A DNA stretch of 7,006 nt from Gammaproteobacteria bacterium (GCA_024644505.1 JAHEHQ010000135.1:1-7006), one strand, 5' to 3'; positions 1 through 6,768 are shown, counted from the stretch's first letter. The notes: generated from the sequence alone by a model not told the origin. A program made the numbers and translations.

Positions 1-38
1 AAATTTCCCGCGACAAAACATGACAGCTTCGATCAATC

Positions 39-121
39 GAATCAAGGGGTCAGAGTACTCAGGAATCAAGGGGTCAGAGTACTTGAATCATCCAGATTCA
101 AGTACTCTGACCCCTTGATTC
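39..121. repeat. REP-like element: direct repeat plus perfect 27-bp inverted repeat
   Basis: A 21-nt motif (GAATCAAGGGGTCAGAGTACT) occurs at 39-59 and again at 63-83. The second copy is extended to 89 and is matched by its exact reverse complement at 95-121. This gives 27-bp perfect arms around the 5-nt loop at 90-94. The layout of one solitary copy next to an inverted pair resembles the REP/BIME elements mobilised by REP-associated tyrosine transposases. From memory, GGGGTCAGAGT-type motifs often flank IS200-like transposases in gammaproteobacteria, but I could not check this. No transposase is visible here; one could lie left of the window. The hairpin sits about 85-140 nt downstream of the porin stop. 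It could stabilise or end that transcript, but no T-tract follows on either strand, so it is not called a terminator. Confidence 0.85.
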
Positions 122-180
122 GTTCCTTGATTCGATTCTTGATTCGACCCCTTGATTCGATTGCTTGATTGCCTTGATTG
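114..180. repeat. Short degenerate tandem repeat, CTTGATTC/G ladder
   Basis: The word CTTGATTCG begins at 114, 126, 138 and 151. The shorter form CTTGATTG begins at 164 and 173. The spacing is therefore 12, 12, 13, 13 and 9 nt. The first copy is the outer end of the inverted repeat at 63-121, and 147-159 repeats the longer GACCCCTTGATTCG end of that arm nearly exactly. The ladder therefore looks like slipped or expanded copies of the element terminus. It lies between the hairpin and the porin stop codon at 205-207. No coding function is apparent. Confidence 0.75.
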
Positions 181-204
181 CGCAGCCTCAGGTGCCCGGG
201 TGAA

Positions 205-1281
205 TCAGAAATAGTGGCGAATGCCCAGTCCCAGTCTTGGCCCTTCTTCCACATCATAGGCAAGCGTAGTGGCGGTCCTGGCAAACGAATCGTGATCAAT
301 GCGTTCCCCGTCCAGGTACTCGACATAAACACGGGTGCGCTTCGAGAAGTTGTATTGATAACCCAGGCCCCAATAATCACCGTCACCGTCTTTGCCGGTC
401 TGGGAATAGAGTGCCCTGACAAGGTGATTGCCAAAGTAGCCTTCTCCCATTATCGACCATTCCGACAGGTCAGCGGTCGTCGCTGAAGTGGTGCTGGATT
501 TCAGGGGTACCTTGCCGTTTTCATATACACCAACAAGCTTGAAATGGGTCCATCTGTAGCTGCCGGAGATCCCGGTCATCTGGTATTGGCCATCGGGCGG
601 TGAACCCGCGGGACTCCCCCCGGCTTTCGGCCGGTCCAGGTAGCCGAAACCCACGAAAAGCGGTCCGTTTTCATACTGCAGGCCCAGGTTCCATCCGTCG
701 ACTCCCTTCTTCTTTTTAGTCACATCGACATTGTTCTTCCCGTCGATCTCCAGAAGAAGGGTACCGGAGAAACCATTCCAGTTGGGGGATTGATAGGCTA
801 TGGAATTGCCGGTTCGGCTTGTGCCGAGGTATTGAACATTGTCGCTATCCAGATTGAAGACGTCGACCAGGTTTACCGCCCCGTAATAGGGCGTCCATTG
901 GCGGCCCAGGGTGCCCGTGCCCCAGTTCCCGCCCAGACCGGCGTAGGCCAGGCGGTTTCGGAATACCGACTGTTCAGGCTCTGAGGCAAAAGAGCCGCCT
1001 TCGGAAGCCTCGAAGGCCCATTCGGCCTGAAAAACGGCCTTGAGCCCGCTGCCCAGGTCATCCGATCCTTTAACGCCGATGCGGCTGGACTGATTCTTCA
1101 TATCCCAACCGTCCGCCACTTTAGTCTTGTCGCCTTTATCACCGTTGGTCACCGTATAGCTGTCGAAATCCCTGTTTTCGAGCGCGAGATCCAGACGGCC
1201 GTAGAGCATTGTCTCCGCCGTGGCAACCAAGGGTGTCGCAACCGTTGAAGCGATCAGTACGGACAAAAGTTTCCTGTTCAT
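205..1281 (-). CDS. Gram-negative general porin (outer-membrane beta-barrel)
   Basis: This encodes a 358-residue porin of the trimeric 16-strand Gram-negative family, which lets small hydrophilic solutes diffuse across the outer membrane. Residues 1-22 look like a Sec signal peptide: a positive MNRK start, a hydrophobic core, and an ATA cleavage site before ETMLYGRLD. The mature protein is about 336 residues, the usual size for the family. Family-like segments include YGRLDLALE at the first strand, SSRIGVKGSDDLGSGLKAVF, and a WGTGTLGRQWTPYYGAVN stretch leading into the constriction loop L3. The C-terminus RHYF ends in phenylalanine, the signal recognised by the BAM assembly machinery. The ATG is preceded by GGAG with a 10-nt spacer (plus-strand 1292-1295). 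It lies 105 nt downstream of hypF on the same strand and probably has its own promoter. Substrate specificity cannot be read from the sequence, so no symbol is given. Confidence 0.93.
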   Translation of the reverse strand: MNRKLLSVLIASTVATPLVATAETMLYGRLDLALENRDFDSYTVTNGDKGDKTKVADGWDMKNQSSRIGVKGSDDLGSGLKAVFQAEWAFEASEGGSFASEPEQSVFRNRLAYAGLGGNWGTGTLGRQWTPYYGAVNLVDVFNLDSDNVQYLGTSRTGNSIAYQSPNWNGFSGTLLLEIDGKNNVDVTKKKKGVDGWNLGLQYENGPLFVGFGYLDRPKAGGSPAGSPPDGQYQMTGISGSYRWTHFKLVGVYENGKVPLKSSTTSATTADLSEWSIMGEGYFGNHLVRALYSQTGKDGDGDYWGLGYQYNFSKRTRVYVEYLDGERIDHDSFARTATTLAYDVEEGPRLGLGIRHYF

Positions 1282-1341
1282 TTCGGGTCAACTCCAGTTT
1301 GTTGCCAGCATCACTTTGAAAAACAGCAGGAATAGCCGGAG

Positions 1342-1378
1342 AATGTTATGTGGGAATTTTGCGGCAGTTTATAACATT
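1342..1378. promoter_or_regulatory. Inverted repeat upstream of the porin gene, possible operator
   Basis: The 105-nt gap between hypF and the porin gene contains AATGTTAT at 1342-1349 and its exact reverse complement ATAACATT at 1371-1378, separated by 21 nt. The dyad lies about 60-100 nt upstream of the porin start, where a regulator or promoter would be expected. The region is AT-richer than the flanking genes. A weak -10-like TAACAT lies in the arm nearer the porin gene when read on the minus strand, but it has no good -35 partner. The role is inferred from position only. Confidence 0.3.
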
Positions 1379-1386
1379 AATCCTGT

Positions 1387-3705
1387 TCAGGTCATGCCGG
1401 ATGCGTATGCAATGACAGCCTGGCCAAGGGGCAATCCACCATCGTTTGCCGGTGTTGCTTCCGGCGAAAGCACTTGAAGCCCCTGGCTGCGCGTCAGGTG
1501 AGCGATGCGTTCCAGCAGCAGGCGATTCTGGAACACGCCACCGCTCAGAACGACGGTCTGCAGGTTGTGAAAACCGCACAAACGAACTGCGGTTCGGGCA
1601 ACCGCGGAGGCCAGACCATGGTGGAAACGGGCGGCGATTACGTCCGGTGCGACCCCCTCTGCCAGGTCCTTCAGCAAGGCAGACCATAGGGGCGTCCAGC
1701 TCAGACGATTGTCCCGCAGTTTGAATCCGTACGCGCAATCCGACTGCTGCTCGAAACAGGGGGAAGCCAGCGCCTCCAGCTCAACGGCGGCCTGTCCCTC
1801 GTAACCCGCCGCATCCCTGCAAAGACCCACTGCCGCCGCCACCGCGTCAAACAGACGACCGGCCGAAGAGGCCTGCGGGCTATTCAATCCCTTGGATGCC
1901 ATGGTTCGCAGTATCTCCAGGGGTTTGTTTTTCAGATAACGGATAATCTCCAGCTCGCCATACTGTTCGCAGACCCGGTCCCAGTCCATCCCAAGCAACA
2001 GGTGTGCAAAGGTGTTGCGCCAAGGCTCCCGCATCGCCTGTGCGCCGCCCAACATGGGAATCGGCTCAAAATACGCGACACGTTCGAATCTGTGGTAGTC
2101 CACCACGAGGAACTCCCCGCCCCAGAGGGTTCCGTCTGTGCCAAGGCCCAGACCATCGAGGGCCACGCCCAGCACCTTCCCGGCATTCAGGGGCAGCCCG
2201 TGCTCCGCCATACAGCCGGCGATATGGGCATGATGGTGCTGAACCTCGACCAGCCGCAGATCCCAATCAGTGGCAATCGCCCTGCCCAGCTGGGTGGACA
2301 GATAGCCGGGATGCCCGTCCACCGCAATCACCGAGGGGTGGAAATCAAACAGCTGCCGATAAAGTTCGAGGTTATGCCGGTAATCCGCGTGGGTGGCGGC
2401 ATCTTCCAGGTCGCCCATGTGCTGCGACAAGATGGCCCTGCCCGCCTTCAACAGACAGAAGGTGTTCTTCAACTCTCCGCCCATTGCCAGGATGTTCTTT
2501 CCACCGGAAAAACCATCCGGCAGAAGAATAGGCTGAGGTGCGTATCCCCGCGCCCGGCGCAGGAAGCGGGGCCTCTCGTCGGCAACGCGTAATACGGAGT
2601 CATCCAGTCGATTGACGATATCCCGGTCGTGCAGCAGAAAGCAGTCTGCAATGCCGTTCAGTCTTTCGCGGGCATCCAGATTGCCGATGGTCTGTGGCTC
2701 GTCACTGCGATTGCCCGAAGTCAGCACGATGGGACCCGGCATGTCCTGCATCAACAGATGATGCAGCGGCGTGTAGGGCAGCATGAAGCCCAGGGTGTTC
2801 TGGCCGGGCGCAACACCGCTGGACAGTCGCTCTCCCACGGCATTCAGCACCACGATAGGGGATGACCTGTCCCGCAGCAGCTCCGCTTCCATCCCGCTCA
2901 CCCGGGCATACCGGGTGATCATGTCCAGGTCGCGCGCCATCAGGGCAAAAGCCTTGTGATAACGGTGTTTGCGCCGGCGCAGGGCATCGACCGCCCCTTC
3001 GTCAGCCGCATCACAGGCAAGATGTATACCCCCGATGCCCTTGATGGCCAGGATACGACCCCGGCGGATCAGCCGGGTGGCAGTCCCTATAACATCGCCA
3101 CCTTCATCCACCTCCAGTCTTGTGCCTTCGGTGTCTTCCAGCCATACCCGGGGTCCACAGCTGTGACAGGCATTGGGCTGGGCGTGAAAACGCCGGTCGG
3201 CCGGATCTTCATATTCGGCCAGACAGTCGGCGCACATCGGAAATGATGCCATGCTGGTACTGGCCCGGTCATAGGGGACTGCCTTGATGATGGACAACCT
3301 CGGACCGCAATGGGTGCAGTTGGTGAAGGGATAACGGTGGCGACGATTGGACGGATCCAGCACCTCGGAAAGGCAGGCGGGGCAGGTGGCCGCATCCGCC
3401 GCGACATCGGTTCGCATGTCACCTTTGCGACTGACGACGATTTGGAAATCGACCGGGGCCTCGCCTGCATCTTCCGGAACCGAGCGGTCGATAGTTTCGA
3501 TACGGGACAGAGGCGGCTGTTCGGTCTCGATACGCCACACGAAAAGATCCAGAGCCTCCCGGGTTCCCCAGGCCAGGATTGAAACGCCCTGCGCATCGTT
3601 CCAGACCCGCCCCAGGATGCCGACGTCTTTGGCCAGCCGCCAGACCGTCGGCCGAAACCCTACACCCTGCACTATGCCGGTAACCCGGATACTTTCAACC
3701 GGCAT
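1387..3705 (-). CDS. hypF: HypF, carbamoyltransferase for [NiFe] hydrogenase maturation
   Basis: HypF uses carbamoyl phosphate and ATP to carbamoylate the C-terminal cysteine of HypE, the source of the cyanide ligands of the [NiFe] active site. It acts in the cytoplasm. All family domains are present in order over 772 residues, against about 750 in E. coli. An acylphosphatase domain carries R18 in GVGFRP and N36. Two zinc fingers have the pattern C-x2-C-x18-C-x2-C, with cysteines at 108/111/130/133 and 158/161/180/183. A YrdC-like domain (about 205-390) includes KGIGGIHLACDA at 222-233 and LTSGNRSDEP at 327-336. A Kae1-like domain includes HHHAH at 489-493, DGLGLGTDG at 516-524 and SGGVFQN at 721-727. 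I chose the ATG at 3705 over the in-frame TTG at 3708 because AAGGA lies 6 nt before the ATG but only 3 nt before the TTG. The gene lies 42 nt after copZ on the same strand. No other hyp gene is in the window. It appears intact. Confidence 0.96.
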   Translation of the reverse strand: MPVESIRVTGIVQGVGFRPTVWRLAKDVGILGRVWNDAQGVSILAWGTREALDLFVWRIETEQPPLSRIETIDRSVPEDAGEAPVDFQIVVSRKGDMRTDVAADAATCPACLSEVLDPSNRRHRYPFTNCTHCGPRLSIIKAVPYDRASTSMASFPMCADCLAEYEDPADRRFHAQPNACHSCGPRVWLEDTEGTRLEVDEGGDVIGTATRLIRRGRILAIKGIGGIHLACDAADEGAVDALRRRKHRYHKAFALMARDLDMITRYARVSGMEAELLRDRSSPIVVLNAVGERLSSGVAPGQNTLGFMLPYTPLHHLLMQDMPGPIVLTSGNRSDEPQTIGNLDARERLNGIADCFLLHDRDIVNRLDDSVLRVADERPRFLRRARGYAPQPILLPDGFSGGKNILAMGGELKNTFCLLKAGRAILSQHMGDLEDAATHADYRHNLELYRQLFDFHPSVIAVDGHPGYLSTQLGRAIATDWDLRLVEVQHHHAHIAGCMAEHGLPLNAGKVLGVALDGLGLGTDGTLWGGEFLVVDYHRFERVAYFEPIPMLGGAQAMREPWRNTFAHLLLGMDWDRVCEQYGELEIIRYLKNKPLEILRTMASKGLNSPQASSAGRLFDAVAAAVGLCRDAAGYEGQAAVELEALASPCFEQQSDCAYGFKLRDNRLSWTPLWSALLKDLAEGVAPDVIAARFHHGLASAVARTAVRLCGFHNLQTVVLSGGVFQNRLLLERIAHLTRSQGLQVLSPEATPANDGGLPLGQAVIAYASGMT

Positions 3706-3711
3706 CAATGG

Positions 3712-3716
3712 TCCTT
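3712..3716 (-). promoter_or_regulatory. Ribosome binding site of hypF
   Basis: Read on the minus strand, AAGGA lies 6 nt before the ATG at 3705 and 3 nt before the TTG at 3708. The spacing favours the ATG and sets the annotated start. Confidence 0.6.
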
Positions 3717-3724
3717 ACAGACAA

Positions 3725-3736
3725 TGCCTATAGGCA
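3725..3736. repeat. 12-nt perfect palindrome in the copZ-hypF gap
   Basis: TGCCTATAGGCA is fully self-complementary and occupies much of the 42-nt gap between copZ and hypF. An overlapping second pairing is possible on the minus strand, CCTAT with ATAGG. No T-run follows, so it is not a typical intrinsic terminator. It could be a protein binding site or chance. Confidence 0.4.
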
Positions 3737-3747
3737 ATAGGTACCGA

Positions 3748-3951
3748 TCAGAGCGCCCCTGCATAGGTAAATCCCGCGTCTTCCACGGCCTGCCTGATCA
3801 GACCCTCGTCATCTACGCCCTCAACGGTAACCAGTCCGCCTTCCAGCTGAACCGTCACATCGGCATCGGGGGCGGCCGACCTGATCGCCTTCTCCACGGA
3901 AATGGTACAGCCGCCGCAGTTCATGCCCTCTACCTTGTATATCGTTGCCAT
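3748..3951 (-). CDS. copZ: CopZ-like heavy-metal-associated (HMA) domain metallochaperone
   Basis: This is a 67-residue protein made of one HMA domain (ferredoxin-like fold) with no signal peptide, so it should be cytosolic. The metal site is GMNCGGC, with C12 and C15 the two ligands expected to bind Cu(I). Family members of this size carry Cu(I) to CopA-type ATPases or buffer it. The next gene upstream on the same strand is copA, which supports a copper role over mercury or zinc. The ATG is preceded by AGGT with a 9-nt spacer, an acceptable but weak ribosome site. The stop is 42 nt before the hypF start, so the two may share a transcript. The GMNCGGC loop differs from the GMTCAAC loops of CopA, so this is not a simple detached copy of a CopA domain. 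The symbol rests on domain and context; experimental metal specificity is unknown. Confidence 0.85.
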   Translation of the reverse strand: MATIYKVEGMNCGGCTISVEKAIRSAAPDADVTVQLEGGLVTVEGVDDEGLIRQAVEDAGFTYAGAL

Positions 3952-3985
3952 TTTCTTTCTACCTGTTTTCCTGACTCAGCGTGAG

Positions 3986-4170
3986 AGGGCCGAATTCCTT
4001 CAGCCATCCGGTTATCCTTTGGTCGAATAAATTCGACCCTACAGGTCCTGATCGATAAGTTGCAGGGCCGAACTCCTTCAGCCATCCGGTTATCCTTTGG
4101 TCGAATGAATTCAAACCCTACAGGTCCTGATGGATAAGTTGCAGGGCCGAATCTATTCGGCCATCTGATT
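3986..4170. repeat. 78/79-nt tandem repeat with alternating hairpins in the copA-copZ gap
   Basis: Unit 1 spans 3986-4063 (78 nt) and unit 2 spans 4064-4142 (79 nt). By eye they differ at four positions plus one single-base insertion. A diverged partial third unit begins at 4143. Each unit holds two small dyads. Type A is GGCCGAA-ttcc-TTCAGCC, at 3988-4005 and 4066-4083, with a perfect version at 4145-4162 (loop TCTA). Type B is GGTCGAATaaATTCGACC at 4021-4038, decayed in the second copy at 4099-4117. A TTATCC word before hairpin B can also pair with GGATAA after it in unit 2. The array fills most of the 241 nt between copA and copZ. No open reading frame of note and no clear promoter is seen here. 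It resembles dispersed palindromic intergenic repeats of gammaproteobacteria. Confidence 0.88.
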
Positions 4171-4192
4171 CAAGAGCTGTCAAAACCATCCC

Positions 4193-6601
4193 TTATTTTC
4201 TGTTTCTGTTGAAGCGTCTCAACAGCAGCGAGTTGGACACCACGCTGACGGACGACATGGCCATAGCCGCTCCGGCGATTACCGGGTTGAGCATCCCGGA
4301 GGCCGCCAACGGAATCGCCACCAGATTATAGATCAGCGCCCAGAACAGATTCTGTCCTATTTTCCGATAGGTTGCCCCGGAAATCGACAACGCCTCCAGG
4401 ACCAGTTCGGGCTCGCCTCTCATGAGTGTGATGCCGGCCGTATGCATTGCCACATCGGTTCCGGTGCCCATGGCGATTCCAATATCCGCCGCGGCCAGCG
4501 CCGGTGCGTCATTGATGCCGTCTCCCACCATGGCAACGATCCTGCCCTGCCCTCGGATCTTCTCCACATTCGACGCCTTTTCCGCGGGCAGCACCTCGGC
4601 GATGATACGGTCGATTCCCACCTTGTTTCCCACGACCCTGGCGGCATGAGGGTTGTCACCGGTCAGCATCACGGTTTCCACACCCCGTTGCCTCAGTTCG
4701 TCCATCGCACCGCGTGCGCCGGTCCTGACCGGATCAACCACAGACAGATAACCCAGCACCTGGGTTGCGTTCCCGGTCTCCGCCACCCACATCAGGGTCT
4801 GCCCTTCGGATTCCAGAGCCCTCGCTTCACTGTCCAGGGCCTTCAAATCCACCCCGGACTCCTCCATCAGCCGCCGGCTGCCGATGAGCAACGAATGCTC
4901 TCCCACCCTGGCGGAAAGTCCCCTGCCGGGCAGGGACCTGAACGCCTGAACGGCAGACAGAGACACACCCCTTTCGTCAGCGTGTTGAAGCACCGCTTTT
5001 GCCAGCGGATGCTCACTGCCCTGCTGGGCTGCCGCCGCCAGGGACAGGAGGCGCTCCACGTCGCCATCCAGGGCAAACACCCGCTCCACCGCCGGCCTCC
5101 CTTCGGTCAGCGTGCCCGTCTTGTCAAAGATCAGGGTATCGATATTTTTGGCCCTTTCCAGGGCCTGGGCGTCCTTAATGAGGATGCCGTTTCGCGCGGC
5201 CACGCCGGTGCCCACCATCAGGGCCGTGGGGGTGGCCAACCCGAGGGCACAGGGACAGGCGATCACCAGCACCGTTACCGCGGCCACGAAGCCCGTCTGT
5301 GTATCGCCTGCCCAGGTCCAGCCCAGCAAGGTGACCACTGCAATACAGACCACCACCGGCACGAATACGGCGGATATCCTGTCAACCAGCTTTTGAACCG
5401 GCGCCTTACTCGCCTGGGCATCCTCGACCAGTCGTATGATGCGCGACAGCGTGGACTCGGCCCCCACGGTGGTGGCCCGGATACGCAAGAGCCCGTCGCC
5501 ATTGACCGATGCGCCGGTCACCAGATCTCCCTCACCCCTGTGCACCGGCATGGACTCACCGGTGATCAGGGATTCGTCGAGCTGACTCTCACCCTCGATG
5601 ATCCGACCGTCCACCGGCACCCGCTCCCCCGGCCGGACCAGGACCACCTCGTCATGGACGACGCTTGTCGCCGGGACATCGATGATCCGGCCATCCCGTT
5701 CCACACTGGCCGTGTCCGGTTGCAGGTCCATCAGAGACCGGATTGCCGAGGCGGCGCTGTGCTTGGCACGCCGCTCCATCCACTTGCCGAACAACACCAG
5801 GGTGATGACCATGGCGGATGCCTCGAAGTAGAGATGCCCCCCCGCGCCCCCGACCAGGGTGACCCAGGCGCTCAAACCCCAGGCGGCGCTGGTTCCCATC
5901 GCCACGAGAACGTCCATGTTTCCTGCACCGCCCAGCAGCGAACGGAACGCCCCCCGGTAGAAACGCCACCCAAGCCAGAACTGCACCGGCGTGGCCAGCA
6001 GCATCTGTACCCAGGCGGGTAGCATGAGGTCCAGTCCCAGGGGCATCAGCAGCATGGGCAGCGCCAAAGGCAGCGTGAGCAGAACGGCAAGCAGCAGCTG
6101 TTTCTGTTCCACACGGTCCTGATGCCGGTTCCTGGCCTCCGCGTTCTCGGACTGCTGCGCGGCACTGACCGCCGGCATCGCCCCGAAACCGGCCTTCTCA
6201 ACCGTTTCGATGAGCCTCTGGAGTTCCAGTACACCGGCAGGCGCGGTAACCATCGCCTTCTCAGTGGCCAGGTTGACCGATGCCCGATCCACCCCGGGCA
6301 GCCTGGAGAGTACTTTTTCCAACCGGCTCGAGCAGGCGGCACAGGTCATTCCCGAGATATCGAGATTGAAATGTTCCGCAGGCACGGAGAAACCGGCGCG
6401 GCCGATTGTCACCGCAATGTCTCCCGCCGACAGGGCTCCGGCATCGAAATCCACACTGGCGCTGTTGCTTGCCAGATTGACGCTGGCCTGCCTTACACCG
6501 GGCTGCCTGTTGAGCACCTTCTCCAGACGTGTTGAACAGGCAGCGCAGGTCATGCCCTCGACAGGAACTCTGAGTGTGTGGATGGTTGCGGCTTCGAGCA
6601 T
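4193..6601 (-). CDS. copA: CopA, Cu(I)-exporting P-type ATPase (P1B-1 class)
   Basis: This is an 802-residue inner-membrane pump that uses ATP to export Cu(I) from the cytoplasm. Two N-terminal HMA domains carry GMTCAAC with cysteine pairs 19/22 and 87/90. Membrane segments follow from about residue 168. Catalytic motifs are TGE at 347-349 in the actuator domain, DKTGT at 493-497 with the phosphorylated D493, the HP of SEHPLA at 531-532 and GDGIND at 693-698. The transport-site signature of the Cu(I) class is complete: CPC at 449-451, YN at 758-759, and M780-x-x-S783-S784. Length and order match proteobacterial CopA, and no break is seen. The start is well bounded, because an in-frame TAG lies 9 nt upstream of the ATG and the first metal site begins at residue 16. 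No strong ribosome site is visible. It is the first of four minus-strand genes, followed by copZ, and diverges from sthA. Confidence 0.97.
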   Translation of the reverse strand: MLEAATIHTLRVPVEGMTCAACSTRLEKVLNRQPGVRQASVNLASNSASVDFDAGALSAGDIAVTIGRAGFSVPAEHFNLDISGMTCAACSSRLEKVLSRLPGVDRASVNLATEKAMVTAPAGVLELQRLIETVEKAGFGAMPAVSAAQQSENAEARNRHQDRVEQKQLLLAVLLTLPLALPMLLMPLGLDLMLPAWVQMLLATPVQFWLGWRFYRGAFRSLLGGAGNMDVLVAMGTSAAWGLSAWVTLVGGAGGHLYFEASAMVITLVLFGKWMERRAKHSAASAIRSLMDLQPDTASVERDGRIIDVPATSVVHDEVVLVRPGERVPVDGRIIEGESQLDESLITGESMPVHRGEGDLVTGASVNGDGLLRIRATTVGAESTLSRIIRLVEDAQASKAPVQKLVDRISAVFVPVVVCIAVVTLLGWTWAGDTQTGFVAAVTVLVIACPCALGLATPTALMVGTGVAARNGILIKDAQALERAKNIDTLIFDKTGTLTEGRPAVERVFALDGDVERLLSLAAAAQQGSEHPLAKAVLQHADERGVSLSAVQAFRSLPGRGLSARVGEHSLLIGSRRLMEESGVDLKALDSEARALESEGQTLMWVAETGNATQVLGYLSVVDPVRTGARGAMDELRQRGVETVMLTGDNPHAARVVGNKVGIDRIIAEVLPAEKASNVEKIRGQGRIVAMVGDGINDAPALAAADIGIAMGTGTDVAMHTAGITLMRGEPELVLEALSISGATYRKIGQNLFWALIYNLVAIPLAASGMLNPVIAGAAMAMSSVSVVSNSLLLRRFNRNRK

Positions 6602-6627
6602 GGCATTCTATCGACTCGTTTCGATCT

Positions 6628-6658
6628 TATATAAGTGGTTCGGTGCACCACGGGTCCC
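6628..6658 (-). promoter_or_regulatory. Candidate copA promoter with a MerR-type long spacer and dyad
   Basis: Read on the minus strand, GGGACC (6658-6653) and TATATA (6633-6628) are separated by 19 bp. The spacer contains the dyad GTGGT-N7-ACCAC (6651-6635), centred exactly in it. A 19-20 bp spacer with a centred dyad is the hallmark of MerR-family promoters such as those of CueR, and E. coli copA also has 7 bases between its dyad arms. Against this, the -35 matches TTGACA-like sequence poorly and the arms are not the CueR sequence. The -10 would lie about 27 nt before the copA start. The region is part of the perfect palindrome CTTATATAAG (6626-6635). Confidence 0.4.
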
Positions 6659-6680
6659 GCAAGAACTATAGACCGTCACA

Positions 6681-6695
6681 GAACGGCATCCGTTC
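6681..6695. promoter_or_regulatory. Dyad in the copA-sthA intergenic region, possible operator
   Basis: GAACGGCATCCGTTC has perfect 6-bp arms around a 3-nt centre. An alternative pairing, CATCCG at 6687-6692 with CGGATG at 6701-6706, overlaps it. The site is upstream of both candidate divergent promoters, so a regulator bound here could act on either gene. No known operator consensus is recognised with confidence. Confidence 0.3.
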
Positions 6696-6739
6696 ACAGC
6701 CGGATGACAGTAAGTTCAGGGCTTCCAGGCCAACCACGC

Positions 6740-6768
6740 TTCTCCCCCGACTTACCAAAGAGTATACT
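6740..6768 (+). promoter_or_regulatory. Candidate sthA promoter
   Basis: TATACT at 6763-6768 is one base from the sigma-70 -10 consensus. A weak -35 candidate, TTCTCC, is at 6740-6745 with a 17-bp spacer. Transcription would begin near 6775, leaving a leader of about 22 nt before the sthA ATG. The -10 is good; the -35 is poor, so the call is moderate. Confidence 0.45.

Noticed and set aside
63..121. Intrinsic terminator for the porin gene
   Set aside because: The stem is strong but no T-tract follows on either strand, and the sequence pattern fits a repeat element better.
66..434. A 122-codon minus-strand frame running from the porin gene into the left repeat
   Set aside because: Its C-terminal part is translation of the CTTGATTC ladder and its N-terminal part is an alternative frame of the porin gene.
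1382..1391. CCTGTTCAGG palindrome at the hypF stop as a terminator
   Set aside because: It has only 4-bp arms around two bases and no following T-run on the minus strand; it is too short to support a terminator call.
2002..2592. Plus-strand frames of 196 and 175 codons opposite hypF
   Set aside because: They overlap each other in different frames and are antisense to the conserved Kae1-like and YrdC-like parts of HypF; no family features are seen.
3706..3708. TTG at 3708 as the hypF start
   Set aside because: The adjacent in-frame ATG has the better distance from the AAGGA ribosome site and is the stronger start codon.
3986..4170. CRISPR array
   Set aside because: The 78/79-nt units are repeated along their whole length with no unique spacers, there are only about 2.3 copies, and no cas gene is present.
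4442..6022. A 526-codon plus-strand open frame opposite copA
   Set aside because: It lies wholly antisense to an intact, motif-complete copA, has a His/Gln/Pro/Gly-rich composition typical of a GC-rich shadow frame, and shows no recognisable domain or ribosome site.
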